A DNA stretch of 64,000 bases from Liolophura sinensis (Eukaryota; Mollusca; Polyplacophora; Chitonida; Chitonidae): the NCBI RefSeq assembly GCF_032854445.1, contig NC_088306.1, positions 5,206,373 through 5,270,372 on the forward strand, written 5' to 3'. This document shows, piece by piece, positions 1 through 11,769 of the stretch. The position numbers and the translations under genes were made by a program. A model generated the notes under the pieces. The model saw nothing but the letters and a program-made list of their open reading frames with translations. It ran no database searches and had not been told where the DNA came from. The stretch's first letter is position 1. Each line of letters begins with the position of its first letter.

Positions 1-559
1 AGTCTCTTCGCTGTTTCGATGTCCAGGCAGCCTGGACAAACAGGAAACCAGTATACTGACGAGGATCTTCACATCTCAAGGGAACAATAGTGAGCTTTCC
101 TAAAGCTTTCTGAAAGAATTGTTGGTCACTAACAATGTTGGTCACTAACAAGGAGGCAACTTCATTAAAGGTGTGGGTCACATATAGTACATATCCAAGT
201 ACCCATCAAGAAACTAAATAAATACATAACGAATAAATAATAAATACATAAACAAAAAAAAGTATGAGATATGTACGCTTATGGAAGATAATACTTCTTT
301 TACTGACAGAGGCACATGTTGAGGAGAAGGGTTTTCACGCTAAAACAGGCACAAACACAAGATGCAGGTATTTGCCAGGAAACACCTATTCACATGGTGG
401 GTAGGGGAACAAGGGTCCAAGGCAAGGGCTTCATATTTGGATGTACGGGCAGTTGCAATCAAATCGTATCTGAGATACATATTTATATATTATATATATT
501 ATTCTAGCATGGTACACGATTTGAATACTGATTTCTCTCAGTCGCCTAGAACATATCGT

Positions 560-950
560 GCTTCTTTCCTACATTACTGAAAACTGTTGACCTCTTCTCT
601 TTGTGTGATTCTGTCCTATTTTCGTACTTCATATGCTTTCTTAGTTCATTGATAATTTGTGCTAAACGTTGCTTTGGGAATTGGCCTTACGACTGTTAAC
701 CCGGGACGTCCCTCGTGGTTGATCTTACGACCTTTTGTCTGCTCACCCAAGTTAGAGTTTTATAGTAACTGTTCATGTAAATACTGAAACAGTGGCAGAT
801 TACACGCCCCCCTAGCGGCATGGCTTAAGTGGAATTAAGTTTAAAAAATGCAGTGATGATAAGTACAAGTTCTTAGACGTCAATGGTCTGGAATTACTCA
901 AAATTGACATAACATGACAAAATTTTCATTACAAGATGACAGTTTCTCAA
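560..950 (+). repeat. Element X with its upstream Y segment, copy in duplication unit 1
   Basis: The core (about 745-930) has the X landmarks in order: 'agttagagttttat', 'aactgttcatgtaaatact', a run of Cs in 'acgcccccctag', 'catggcttaag', 'gacgtcaatggtctggaatt'. The preceding 560-740 resembles 18950-19125 in front of another X copy, including 'gggacgtccctcgtggttg'. Y and X therefore appear to travel together. The family is not identified. Confidence 0.7.
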
Positions 951-1295
951 AGAGCTTACACGCACTGTCAGCATGTGTTCGTGAAATCCTGGTAAATGAG
1001 GCGTAAAAGCTCAAGATAAGACATGAGCCACGTTTCCTTGAAAACATCTCTAGATAAATCCGCATCTATATGGCCACACCACATGTAATCAGTTGACGGT
1101 CGCCGTATGCACATTACCGTTTGGACAGCATGGACATTAATGGGCTCTACGATGGACACTAATAATCAGGGGGAAAAAACCAGGTGACCAGTTGAAGGAG
1201 AAGACAGCACTGGAATAAAAGTCAAAATTATAAAACTGAAGAAGAGATTTTGTGGAGAGGGGTTGTATTAAGGTTGAAGTCTGAACAGCCCCTTG

Positions 1296-1311
1296 CCCCC
1301 CCCCCCCCCCC
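1296..1311. repeat. Poly-C tract (16 C)
   Basis: Homopolymer of 16 C. The duplicate at 5782-5799 is 18 C, so the tract has changed length since the duplication. Confidence 0.9.
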
Positions 1312-1430
1312 ACTTCGCAGGATGATTACTTTCTGGGCTGATATTCAATAATTGCCGCCATTATCGGAAGTGTTTCCGCTGACCGAGCTACTGGGTTTTG
1401 CTAAGAGAGTAGAATCCGTGAAGCAGCAAG

Positions 1431-2345
1431 GAGAATGGTAAGTAGATACAGCCACCCAGAGGCTTCTTCCGTTCTTAACAGCTACTGTGACAAGACCGTG
1501 ATTGATTGCTTAGAACTTAACACCAGTTCCATCAATCCTTCATCAGCAGTGGGTATAGCTGACTTGATCATCTACGACAAAACCATACCAATAGGGAAAA
1601 CCGGTAGAGACGGATGCGATTTCAAGCCAAAGCGGTCGTGAAAGAGGCAGTCTATAATTTGCATATTTCGCTGGATACCTATCCCCAGTCCATTTCGTGA
1701 TTGATGGTCCTGAGCTTAACGAAGGTAACCCTTGTCCTCAAGCAAGCTTATCAGCGCAAACCCTCATCGACGACTGGGATCACGCATCCCTGTCTATAGC
1801 CTTCTTCTCAAAAGAGAGCAAAGACAATTGTTTCACTGGTGGCAAAACGCTGTTTATACACTGACAAAAACGGAGCATTTACAACCAACTGGAATATTGC
1901 AGCCTGTTAACCTAAAACACTCAACGGTAAAAGAAAATGCCAAGTAAAAACATCAGAGAAATAAAAAAATCTTACAAAGTGCTTCAGTATTAAGTCTACA
2001 GTTAAGCTTCAGTGAGTTTACGGAGGGCCAGATCGATCACAAATCTGATCAACATTCCTAAACGAGATTTGAGGAGTTACGATGTGGCGGTAATGCACTT
2101 CCATAGTGATCCAGAGGTTCCCGATGGCGTTAGCGTCAGTAATGTTTTTTTTGTCTATTACATCGTCAGGTATGACTGAATCGATTCCAAGCACTACTTG
2201 TACAAACAAGCGAAATGCTAATTCAATAGGAATCATTACCGATGCCTTCGGTCAGCTAAACCAAGAAGATGCGCCAACGAAGAGGTTGGCCCCGAACAAA
2301 AAAGCATCACTCCGTTGAAGTGGAGACGTGACGAGAAAGTGCAAG
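1431..2345. other. Unidentified segment with short open frames, unit 1
   Basis: This 0.9-kb stretch lacks the SINE and X landmarks and carries several short open frames: 68 and 71 residues on + at 1435-1641 and 1732-1947, and 72 residues on - at 2018-2236. The duplicate at 5917-6830 keeps the first two with at most a few amino-acid changes. A one-base difference in a T run (near 2149 versus 6635) changes the frame that follows. With copies this similar, frame conservation says little about selection. It could be a decayed coding part of a transposon or chance; no domain was recognised. Confidence 0.3.
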
Positions 2346-3217
2346 TCTATAAGCGGCACTCAGCAAAACACCAGCCTGATCAAGGTGTCGTGTCTATGCA
2401 TACCGGAGTTTAAGGCAGTAGGTTGGGTCTGTTTTTTAGGAGTTCTCTAATCTTTTGAGATGGATCTCAGCTATCACAATACAAGCAGACCTCTTCAAAT
2501 TCATTTATGTCTTTCCTGCTATTCCTCATCAGCCTCTTGTTTTTATCAGCTTTAAACAAAACAGATGAATAAATTATTAAACAATTAATAAATATAGGGA
2601 AAACAACAATACTTGCATGCTTATGGCGTAGTTTTGATTCGCACTACGTGCATAGCCTTAAGGATTTACAAAAAGATTTACCCTCATGACAGGATTTTTG
2701 TCTCAATGATTCTCTTCAAAAACAAATACTGCTGCATCTGTTTGGGCTTGAGATCCACCTCCAATCAAGCGAATGACGAAATCACTTTTCACGATATCGG
2801 AATTTGAACCCGCTTTACATCGGTAAAATTTTGTATCCTTTTCTAGACTCAGAATTTCACAGAGAATTTAATAGATACTCTTTTTTCTTTTCTGGAATCG
2901 TGACTTTCAGGCTAATTATAGTTTAACATCTACAACTGAATGTCAATGGTGTTTTGTCTAGACTTATGGGTGAACATTTCTCACATGTAATGAACACACA
3001 GGAGTTGTATAGTTTGTATGAGCTGTATGCTTAATGGCATCGATCTGGTCAATGCACGTTAACACAGTTTGTGCAAAAACTTGGAATGTAAATTCTACCG
3101 GTTCTGACAAGTTCTCAACACCATGTAGTTTTGATCTTAGCGATGTGGCGTAACGACGTTTCACACGTGTTCGTTGTTTTAATACCAATATTCAACAATG
3201 GCCTTTAAAACAATCTG

Positions 3218-3352
3218 TGAGAAAGTCTGCCAGCAACCTGCGGATTGTTTCCATCAGGGTCTATCCGGTTTCCTACCACCACAATGCTGGCTGTCGTAGT
3301 ATAAGTGAACTGTTCTTGGGTACGGCGTAAAACACCAAACAAATAAACAAAT
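3218..3352 (+). repeat. SINE-A, 5'-truncated, unit 1
   Basis: It begins in the body ('gtctgccagcaacctgcgg') and runs through 'aatgctggctgtcg', 'gggtacggcgtaaaacacc' and an (AAAC/AAAT) tail. The tRNA-like head is missing. The duplicate lies at 7704-7838. Confidence 0.85.
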
Positions 3353-4097
3353 CGAATAACCAGCTTGCGTGTTGTAAACCACGACGCGTGCAGTGATGGG
3401 GCTGCAACGTCCAAAACGTGCAGATTGCTACGTCCAAAACGTATTCTATATATAATCAGAGACGTATGTCTCTTTCCCAAACTATAAGGTATAAATGAGA
3501 TATTGTTAATGAAACGCTGTGCCCTCAAAACCGCCAATCCGCCGGGACACATCGGCACCAGCCACTCTTTACAAGATAGCCAGTCTATCGACCAGTTCTT
3601 CATATGATATGTGTCAATGATGAACGATGGTCATCATCAAGTTAATAACCCGGGTCTCTAATATCAGCCATTACCCCAGCCCCCTACACGTCCATGTCTC
3701 CCGGGAATGGTGGTTGAGCTTTGCAGTGGTTATTATATGGTTGCAGTAGCTTAGGCTCAGCAGAATCGAAATGACTGCACAGTGTCACGCAAAGAACCTA
3801 AAGTACCGCCTTTGACCAGCGTAGATGACGGACGAATGAATAAAACGTCCGGAGTAATACTAAACCTTTGCTAGTGACTGCTTGGGTGCTTAGGTCAGGT
3901 CTCTTAGTAATCATTACCCAGTTCTGTCGCATAGCAAATACGATCATTAATCATTTAAAGCCAAATAAATAAACCGGTATGTGTATTTATATAACTATAG
4001 ATACATCGTATTTCTTAATACTTATAAATATTAAGTTACAATTAAATAATTTTAATAATATGACTTTTAGTACAGGTATTTCTCACATTTACAAACC

Positions 4098-4250
4098 GGT
4101 ACGTGTGAAGGTGTGCCAACAGTCTGCGGATGGACGTGGGTTTTCCCCGGGTTCTGCTTGGTTTCTCCCACTGTAATGCTGGCCGCCTTCGTACAAGTGA
4201 AATATTCTTGACCACGACGTAGAACACCAATCAAATAAATAAACCAGCAG
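4098..4250 (+). repeat. SINE-A, 5'-truncated, unit 1
   Basis: Body and tail of SINE-A: 'gtgccaacagtctgcggatgg', 'tgctggccgccttcg', 'aacaccaatcaaataaataa'. The head is missing. The duplicate lies at 8594-8750 with two extra AAAT units. Confidence 0.85.
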
Positions 4251-4289
4251 AATATAACCAACCCATGACAGAAGTCCGTAACGTTTGGT

Positions 4290-4489
4290 TTGGTTGTGCT
4301 GGACGGAAATTACAAGCCGCTGTCTGGTTTACGACAGCCGATGGACGCGGCCATTTTCATTCCCTGCAGACACATTAGCACCCAACCAAACATTCTCTAC
4401 CGATGACCACTGTCATTTCCTATCAAGCCTGCTGACTGACTGATTGCTGTTTGATCTCACAGCCACCATTATGTGTGTCCACTGTAGAA
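4290..4489. other. Inter-copy segment of the 4.5-kb duplication
   Basis: This 200-base stretch lies between the two copies and is not repeated after 8792. It is either the unit's terminal part, missing from copy 2, or sequence that belonged left of the window start. No gene or known repeat was recognised in it. Confidence 0.6.
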
Positions 4490-5064
4490 AGTCTCTTCGC
4501 TGTTTCGATGTCCAGGCAGCCTGGACAAACAGGAAACCAGTATACTGACGAGGATCTTCACATCTCAAGGGAACAATAGTGAGCTTTCCTAAAGCTTTCT
4601 GAAAGAATTGTTGGTCACTAACAATGTTGGTCACTAACAATGTTGGTCACTAACAAGGAGGCAACTTCATTAAAGGTGTGGGTCACATATAGTACATATC
4701 CAAGTACCTATGAAGAAACTAAATAAATACATAACGAATAAATAATAAATACATAAACAAAAAAAAATATGAGATATGTACGCTTATGGAAGATAATACT
4801 TCTTTTACTGACAGAGGCACATGTTGAGGAGAAGGGTTTTCACGCTAAAACAGGCACAAACACAAGTTGCAGGTATTTGCCAGGAAACACCTATTCACAT
4901 GGTGGGTAGGGGAACAAGGGTCCAAGGCAAGGGCTTCATATTTGGATGTACGGGCAGTTGCAATCAAATCGTATCTGAGATACATATTTATATATTATAT
5001 ATATTATTCTAGCATGGTACACGATTTGAATACTGATTTCTCTCAGTCGCCTAGAACATATCGT

Positions 5065-5440
5065 GCTTCTTTCCTACATTACTGAAAACTGTTGACCTCT
5101 TCTCTTTGTGTGATTCTGTCCTATTTTCGTACTTCATATGCTTTCTTAGTTCATTGATAATTTGTGCTAAACGTTGCTTTGGGAATTGGCCTTACGACTG
5201 TTAACCCGGGACGTCCCTCGACGACCTTTTGTCTGCTCACCCAAGTTAGAGTTTTATTCTAACTGTTCATGTAAATACTGAAACAGTGGCAGATTACACG
5301 CCCCCTAGCGGCATGGCTTAAGTGGAATTAAGTTTAAAAAATGCAGTGATGATAAGTACAAGTTATTAGACGTCAATGGTCTGGAATTACTCAAAATTGA
5401 CATAACATGACACGATTTTCATTACAAGATGACAGTTTCT
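5065..5440 (+). repeat. Element X with Y segment, copy in duplication unit 2
   Basis: Duplicate of 560-950. It differs by a short deletion in the Y part near 5220 and a few substitutions. Confidence 0.7.
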
Positions 5441-5916
5441 CAAAGAGCTTACACGCACTGTCAGCATGTGTTCGTGAAATCCTGGTAAATGAGGCGTAAA
5501 AGCTCAAGATAACACATGATCCACGTTTCCTTGAAAACATCTCTAGATAAATCCGCATCTATATGGCCACACCACATGTAATCAGTTGACGGTCGCCGTA
5601 TGCACATTACCGTTTGGACAGCATGGACATTAATGGGCTCTACGATGGACACTAATAATCAGGGGGAAAAAACCAGGTGACCAGTTGAAGGAGAAGACAG
5701 CACTGGAATAAAAGTCAAAATTATAAAACTGAAGAAGAGATTTTGTGGAGAGGGGTTGTATTAAGGTTGAAATCTGAACAGCCCCCCCCCCCCCCCCCCT
5801 TCGCAGGATGATTACTTTCTGTTCTGATATTCAGTAATTGCCGCCATTATCGGAAGTGTTTCCGCTGACCGAGCTACTGGGTTTTGCTAAGAGAGTAGAA
5901 TCCGTGAAGCAGCAAG

Positions 5917-6830
5917 GAGAATGGTAAGTAGATACAGCCACCCAGAGGCTTCTTCCGTTCTTAACAGCTACTGTGACAAGACCGTGATTGATTGCTTAGA
6001 ACTTAACACCAGTTCCATCAATCCTTCATCAGCAGTGGGTATAGCTGACTTGATCATCTACGACAAAACCATACCAATAGGGAAAACCGGTAGAGACGGA
6101 TGCGATTTCAAGCCAAAGCGGTCGTGAAAGAGGCAGTCTATAATTTGCATATTTCGCTGGATACCTATCCCCAGTCCATTTCGTGATTGATGGTCCTGAG
6201 CTTAACGAAGGTAACCCTTGTCCTCAAGCAAGCTTATCAGCGCAAACCCTCATCGACGACTGGGATCACGCATCCCTGTTTATAGCCTTCTTCTCAAAAG
6301 AGAGCAAAGAAAATTGTTTCACTGGTGGCAAAACGCTGTTTATACACTGACAAAAACGGAGCATTTACAACCAACTGGAATATTGCAGCCTGTTAACCTA
6401 AAACACTCAACGGTAAAAGAAAATGCCAAGTGAAAACATCAGAGAAATAAAAAAATCTTACAAAGTGCTTCAGTATTAAGTCTACAGTTAAGCTTCAGTG
6501 AGTTTACGGAGGACCAGATCGATCACAAATCTGATCAACATTACTAAACGAGATTTGAGGAGTTACGATGTGGCGGTAATGCACTTCCATAGTGAACCAG
6601 AGGTTCCCGATGGCGTTAGCGTCAGTAATGTTTTTTTGTCTATTACATCCTCAGGTATGACTGAATCGATTCCAAGCACTACTTGTACAAACAAGCGAAA
6701 TGCTAATTCAATAGGAATCATTACCGATGCCTTCGGTCAGCTAAACCAAGAAGATGCGCCAACGAAGAGGTTGGCCCCGAACAAAAAAGCATCACTCCAC
6801 TGAAGTGGAGACGTGACGAGAAAGTGCAAG
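5917..6830. other. Unidentified segment with short open frames, unit 2
   Basis: Duplicate of 1431-2345. The frame beginning near 6498 on + stays open for 101 codons here, because the T run is one base shorter than in unit 1. It starts with GTG in a genome that looks eukaryotic, so it is not evidence for a gene by itself. Confidence 0.3.
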
Positions 6831-7703
6831 TCTATAAGCGGCACTCAGCAAAACACCAGCCTGATTAAGGTGTCGTGTCTATGCATACCGGAGTTTAAGG
6901 CAGTAGGTTGGGTCTGTTTTTTTAGGAGTTCTCTAATCTTTTGAGATGAATCTCAGCTATCACAATACAAGCAGACCTCTTCAAATTCATTTATGTCTTT
7001 CCTGCTATTCCTCATCAGCCTCTTGTTTTTATCAGCTTTAGATAAAACAGATGAATAAATTATTAAACAATTAATAAATATAGGGAAAACAACAATACTT
7101 GCATGCTTATGGCGTAGTTTTGATTCGCACTACGTGCATAGCCTTAAGGATTTACAACAAGATTTACCCTCATGACAGGATTTTTGTCTCAATGATTCTC
7201 TTCAAAAACAAATACTGCTGCATCTGTTTGGGCTTGAGATCCACCTCCAATCAAGCGAACGACGAAATCACTTTTCACGATATCGGAATTTGAACCCGCT
7301 TTACATCGGTAAAATTTTGTATCCTTTTCTAGACTCAGAATTTCACAGAGAATGTAATAGATACTCTTTTTTCTTTTCTGGAATCGTGACTTTCAGGCTA
7401 ATTATAGTTTAACATCTACAACTGAATGTCAATTGTGTTTTGTCTAGACTTATGGGTGAACATTCCTCACATGTAATGGACACACAGGAGTTGTATGGTT
7501 TGTATGAGCTGTATGCTTAATGACATCGATCTGGTCAATGCACGTTAACACAGTTTGTGCAAAAACTTGGAATGTAAATTCTACCGGTTCTGACAAGTTC
7601 TCAACACCATGTAGTTTTGATCTTAGCGATGTGGCGTAACGATGTTTCACACGTGTTCGTTGTTTTAATACCAATATTCAACAATGGCCTTTAAAACAAT
7701 CTG

Positions 7704-7838
7704 TGAGAAAGTCTGCCAGCAACCTGCGGATTGTTTCCATCAGGGTCTATCCGGTTTCCTACCACCACAATGCTGGCTGTCGTAGTATAAGCGAACTGTT
7801 CTTGGGTACGGCGTAAAACACCAAACAAATAAACAAAT
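7704..7838 (+). repeat. SINE-A, 5'-truncated, unit 2
   Basis: Duplicate of the copy at 3218-3352, carried in by the tandem duplication and not a separate insertion. Confidence 0.85.
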
Positions 7839-8593
7839 CGAATAACCAGCTTGCGTGTTGTAAACCACGACGCGTGCAGAGATGGGGCTGCAACGTCCAA
7901 AACGTCCAGATTGCTACGTCCAAAATGTATTCTATATATAATCAGAGACGTATGTCTCTTTCCCAAACTATAAGGTATAAATGAGATATTGTTAATGAAA
8001 CGCTGTGCCCTCAAAACCGCCAATCCGCCGGGACACATCGGCACCAGCCACTCTTTACAAGATAGCCAGTCTATCGACCAGTTCTTCATATGATATGTGT
8101 CAATGATGAACGATGGTCATCATCAAGTTAATAACCCGGGTCTCTAATATCAGCCATTACCCCAGCCCTCTACACGTCCATGTCTCCCGGGAATGGTGGT
8201 TGAGCTTTGCAGGGGTTATTATGTGGTTGCAGTAGCTTACGCTCAGCAGAATCGAAATGACCGCACAGTGTCACGCAAAGAACCTTAAGTACCGCCTTTC
8301 ACCAGCGTAGATGACGGACGAATGAATAAAACGTCCAGAGTAATACTAAACCTTTGCTAGTAGCTGCTTGGGTGCTTAGGTCATGTCTCTTAGTAGTCAT
8401 TACCCAGTTCTGTCGCATAGCAAATATGATCATAAATCAATCAAAGCCAAATAAATAAATCGATATGTGTATTTATATAACTATTATTCAAGGTAGATAC
8501 ATCGTATTTCTTAATACTTATAAATATTAAGTTACAATTAAATAATTTTAATAATATGACTTTTAGTACAGGTAATTCTCACATTTACAAACC

Positions 8594-8750
8594 GGTACGT
8601 GTGAAGGTGTGCCAACAGTCTGCGGATGGACGTGGGTTTTCCCCGGGTTCTGCTTGGTTTCACCCACTGTAATGCTGGCCGCCTTCGTACAAGTGAAATA
8701 TTCTTGACCACGACGTAGAACACCAATCAAATAAATAAATAAATAAACCA
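8594..8750 (+). repeat. SINE-A, 5'-truncated, unit 2
   Basis: Duplicate of 4098-4250 with a longer (AAAT)n tail. Confidence 0.85.
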
Positions 8751-8792
8751 GCAGAATATAACCAACCCCTGACAGAAGTCAGTAACGTTTGG

Positions 8793-9264
8793 ATTACAGC
8801 AGTACACCTGACACTGCGAGAACAATACCAGGTAATTCTGAACTGAACTGAAGAAGAGCTACAGTAATCTGGTAATATAACGTACAGTTAAATACTAGTA
8901 CCATCGGAACTGTTATCCAGTGCCGGACATAAACAGGTTGTGAACACATGCTAGAATATACTTTGTGCCTATCTACTAAGTCTCTTCTTGTGTGAATAAG
9001 TTACCAAGCGTTATGTCTTCACAAATGTTGTGTCTACACAAAAGCGTCAAGCGTCAAGGAATCAAGTCATCAAAAGTTAAGTTGCCATACGTTGTGTCCA
9101 CGCGAAAGCTTGCCACACCAACGTTTCTACACGTGGTTTCAAATACGTGTCTGTGAGTAAAAAAAAAGCGTCACTGTCAGACTTTCCCAATAACTATGTA
9201 ACCTTCTCATGCAGTCTAAACAAGCGGTGCTATACGTTAGACAATTCTCAACCATTCAGGAAGT
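8793..9264. other. Unannotated stretch right of the duplication
   Basis: AT-rich sequence with no repeat family, gene or structure recognised. Confidence 0.5.
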
Positions 9265-9267
9265 GGT

Positions 9268-9492
9268 TCTTATACACCCGTATGCACTCAAAAAATCAAT
9301 CCGTTAAATTTAACAGAAAGTCTGTTATCTGAGTGATACTGTAGAATATATTCTCCACCCACCATAATGCTGGCCGCTGTCGTATAAGTGAAAAATTCCT
9401 GAGTACGGCGTAAACCACCAATCAAATAAATGAATAAATATCACTCAGATAATATACTTCCGGTAAAATTTAACAGATTAATCTTTTGAGTG
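9268..9492. mobile_element. MITE-like inverted repeat with a SINE-A tail inside
   Basis: The left arm (9281-9342, from 'gcactcaaaaaatc' to 'gttatctgagtgatac') is mirrored by the right arm (9440-9490, 'tatcactcagataatatac' to 'taatcttttgagtgtagc'). Related single ends occur at 13880-13920 and 51672-51720. Between the arms, 9353-9440 is a 3' fragment of SINE-A with its tail. This fits a non-autonomous inverted-repeat DNA element that received or captured a SINE. The target-site duplication is unclear. Confidence 0.65.
9353..9440 (+). repeat. SINE-A 3' fragment
   Basis: Contains 'ataatgctggccgctgtcg', 'tgagtacggcgtaaacc' and an (AAAT)n-like tail. It lies between the two arms of the inverted repeat at 9268-9492. 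Confidence 0.85.
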
Positions 9493-9499
9493 TAGCAAT

Positions 9500-11070
9500 A
9501 GCTTCTTTGACTGGTTAGATATTGAAATAGTTTTCTGAATATGACGTCATATTTATATTATAAATATACCTGCCTTTTTGTCAGGCAGACATAATCACGA
9601 AAGAAAGGTGCCGATGGAATAACTTTGGCTAGCGCTGTCAAATCAACAATCACTAGTCAAACAACAAACATTTGACGAAACAACAACACAATCGAGTTAC
9701 TCATCAATGTCAATTTGCGAATTCGTTGTGACAGCGATATGGTGATTTGCGAGTACACTGTCTGGGTATTCTATGGCGCTGAAAATTGGTTGCACCCAAC
9801 GAATGTTTCGAACCCGTGACCTGAAGTGCCTAATTGTTAAGAATAAAAGTCAATGTACAAAATAAACTAGTCATTATGCTACACATGTACAGGAGTCTGA
9901 GGACGATGTAGTACAGAGTTCTGTGGAGAGCTACCGTCATGATCATAGATTGTTTTGACATTCACCAAGTTGGTTATTCTTCATGAGTCATATCATATGT
10001 ATAACATATGCGACATGAACTAATTGGGAAAATGTAAATGTCATGGATAGATCATAATCAGTGTTATTGGAGCCCGTTCCGCGCTGTCAGTCTCGCGTCA
10101 CAAACGGTAAGCCGTACAAATATTGTCAGGTAATACCGAAGACGAATAAAGCAGACTCCATGCCGCGCATCAGTACGTGGCACTTTAAAGACATTTATCT
10201 AGCAGTGGCAGCCCGTCACATTTGACCGGTGACATTTACATGTGTTGGATAATCGCTTCATTTAATTATATAATTAAATTCACTATATGAGCTCACAGCA
10301 TCTATTCAGTTGCAGGTGGCTTACGCTCAGAATCAATCAACAGTGTAGGTGAGAAGTGCTCTTGTCAGTGAGCCGTTTTAATATCGGTGGGATTGGCTTG
10401 GTGACATCCTTATATGGAAATGTTAGAAGTAGTGAAAAGGGTTATCCACTGTGCATCCAACGCCGAAAACGCAGGGGATTGAACCTATATACGCGGGTCA
10501 TGTGTGTCTTATGAGGTCTATTCACAACCAGTTGAATTTCCATTACATACTGTCATCCTAATAGTTACTCTTCGATTACCTCGTGATTTTCTGAGTTAAT
10601 ATGTTCATGTATTGCCCTATATAAGATCTGATGCACCAAAAATGCGAACGAAAAGTATATGTCAATCTAAATAGCAAAAATGCGTCATTAGATTTTGTAA
10701 TTTTCTTCTTTCAACTTGTACATGCATATGAAATATAATTCGGATTTCCGCGTACGCACAAATCTCCCTCTGGCTAGACTGACATCGTTAATATCGAGAT
10801 TAAATGTACACATTACTTTTATCTCAGTGATGATTTGATTGCATCTGTCCTTAAAAAAGAAAGTCTGCCCTGTGGCTATTTTATTACCCCTACCTTATAG
10901 GTATCCGGAATAAAATTCAGTTATAGAATTAGAACTCTCGGGTAGACGCAGTGGGCTTGGGACCTGGGTATTTTATCATAGGCGAAGCTACCTCAAAGTA
11001 GAGTCTTTTCTGTCGAGTCCCCTTGGTGTTTTTTTTTTCTTTTTCTTTTTACTAAATAAAATGTAAGGAT
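9500..11070. other. Unannotated AT-rich stretch
   Basis: No gene recognised. Two short places resemble reversed tRNA B boxes ('gtttcgaacccgtgacc' near 9809, 'gggattgaaccta' near 10477). They may be old SINE heads on the - strand, but no element ends could be set. Confidence 0.4.
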
Positions 11071-11079
11071 ATTTGGAAT

Positions 11080-11330
11080 ATAGTATAATAAAAGGCAGTT
11101 AGCACAGAGAGTAAAACTAGAGCACAGACTACAGCTTGATAATTTGCAAATGGGCCACACGTAATCGCTGAAATACGGCCTCACGTCAGTTTACCTCAGT
11201 TGAGGTTTTACTCTAATTGTTCGTGTAAATACTTAAATAGTGGCTAAATTATACGCCCCATGGCTTAAACAGAATTAGGTAAGCAAGACACTGGTCTAGG
11301 CTAACTCAAAAACGCTGAATTCACCGAAAG
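11080..11330 (+). repeat. Element X copy
   Basis: Landmarks in order: 'cagagagtaaaactagagc', 'ataatttgcaaatgg', 'cacacgtaatcgctg', 'tacctcagttgaggtttta', 'taattgttcgtgtaaatac', 'catggcttaaacagaatta', 'actggtcta'. This copy shows best what stands at the left edge of the 30-base array at 52.75 kb in an unexpanded element. Confidence 0.75.
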
Positions 11331-11689
11331 AAAAAGCCCATGTCTATAAATTCAAAACGCCATTGTTTTGAGGCACTCTCTGTTATCACAACGAGACAAC
11401 TACCAACATTTAAAGTTCAAAGACCGCCATTTTATCAAATTAGCATGCAGACAGCGCACTCGACAAATTTGAGAAAATGTAGTAGCGTACCAGATTAACA
11501 CTGACAAGTCTCGTACATTACCGCGTTAGAACAGAATCGATCAGTAACACATCCACGATATTTCACATCAAAGTAATGTTTTGTATTCACATCCTACACC
11601 CGGTCATCAAATGAAGAGATATGGTTTACTCGCTTTTTGTCTATGTTGTCTGACACTTCACACGGCGGATTGCATGCTTGATTAGGGTT

Positions 11690-11765
11690 TAGCTATATAT
11701 AACAAATATATATATATTATATATATTATAATATATATTAGTTATATATATATATATAACTGATG
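11690..11765. repeat. AT dinucleotide palindrome
   Basis: About 70 bases of almost pure A/T with (TA)n runs, ending in a self-complementary block from 'agttatat' to 'atataact'. It is a simple-sequence repeat and can form a cruciform. Confidence 0.85.
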
Positions 11766-11769
11766 TGTG

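Larger units (their letters stand above)
1..4289. repeat. Tandem segmental duplication, copy 1 (period about 4489 bases)
   Basis: Base 1 onward matches base 4490 onward almost without change. The match runs until the shared words 'cagcagaatataacc' and 'gtaacgtttgg' near 4289 and 8792, after which the copies diverge. Differences seen are scattered substitutions, roughly 1-3% by eye and not computed. There are also a 16-base unit 'gttggtcactaacaat' present once more in copy 2 (from 4615), an 11-base loss in copy 2 near 5220, and different C-run and T-run lengths. The unit may start left of the window. It carries one element X copy, an unidentified segment with short open frames, and two SINE-A 3' parts. 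Confidence 0.93.
4490..8792. repeat. Tandem segmental duplication, copy 2
   Basis: Direct repeat of 1-4289 in the same order and orientation. Both SINE-A fragments are present in both copies, so those insertions predate the duplication. Copy 2 has a longer (AAAT)n tail at 8730. It ends at 8792, where copy 1 continues with a further 200-base segment, so copy 2 lacks the last part of the unit. Confidence 0.93.

Noticed and set aside
3205-3603. 132-codon - strand frame, kept in the duplicate at 7691-8089
   Set aside because: About a third of it is the antisense of the SINE-A tail (words like 'YLFGVLRRTQE' recur at every SINE-A copy). Conservation between the two copies reflects recent duplication only.
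9500-11070. Old reversed SINE heads at about 9810 and 10477
   Set aside because: Only a B box-like word is visible in each case; A box, body and tail were not found.
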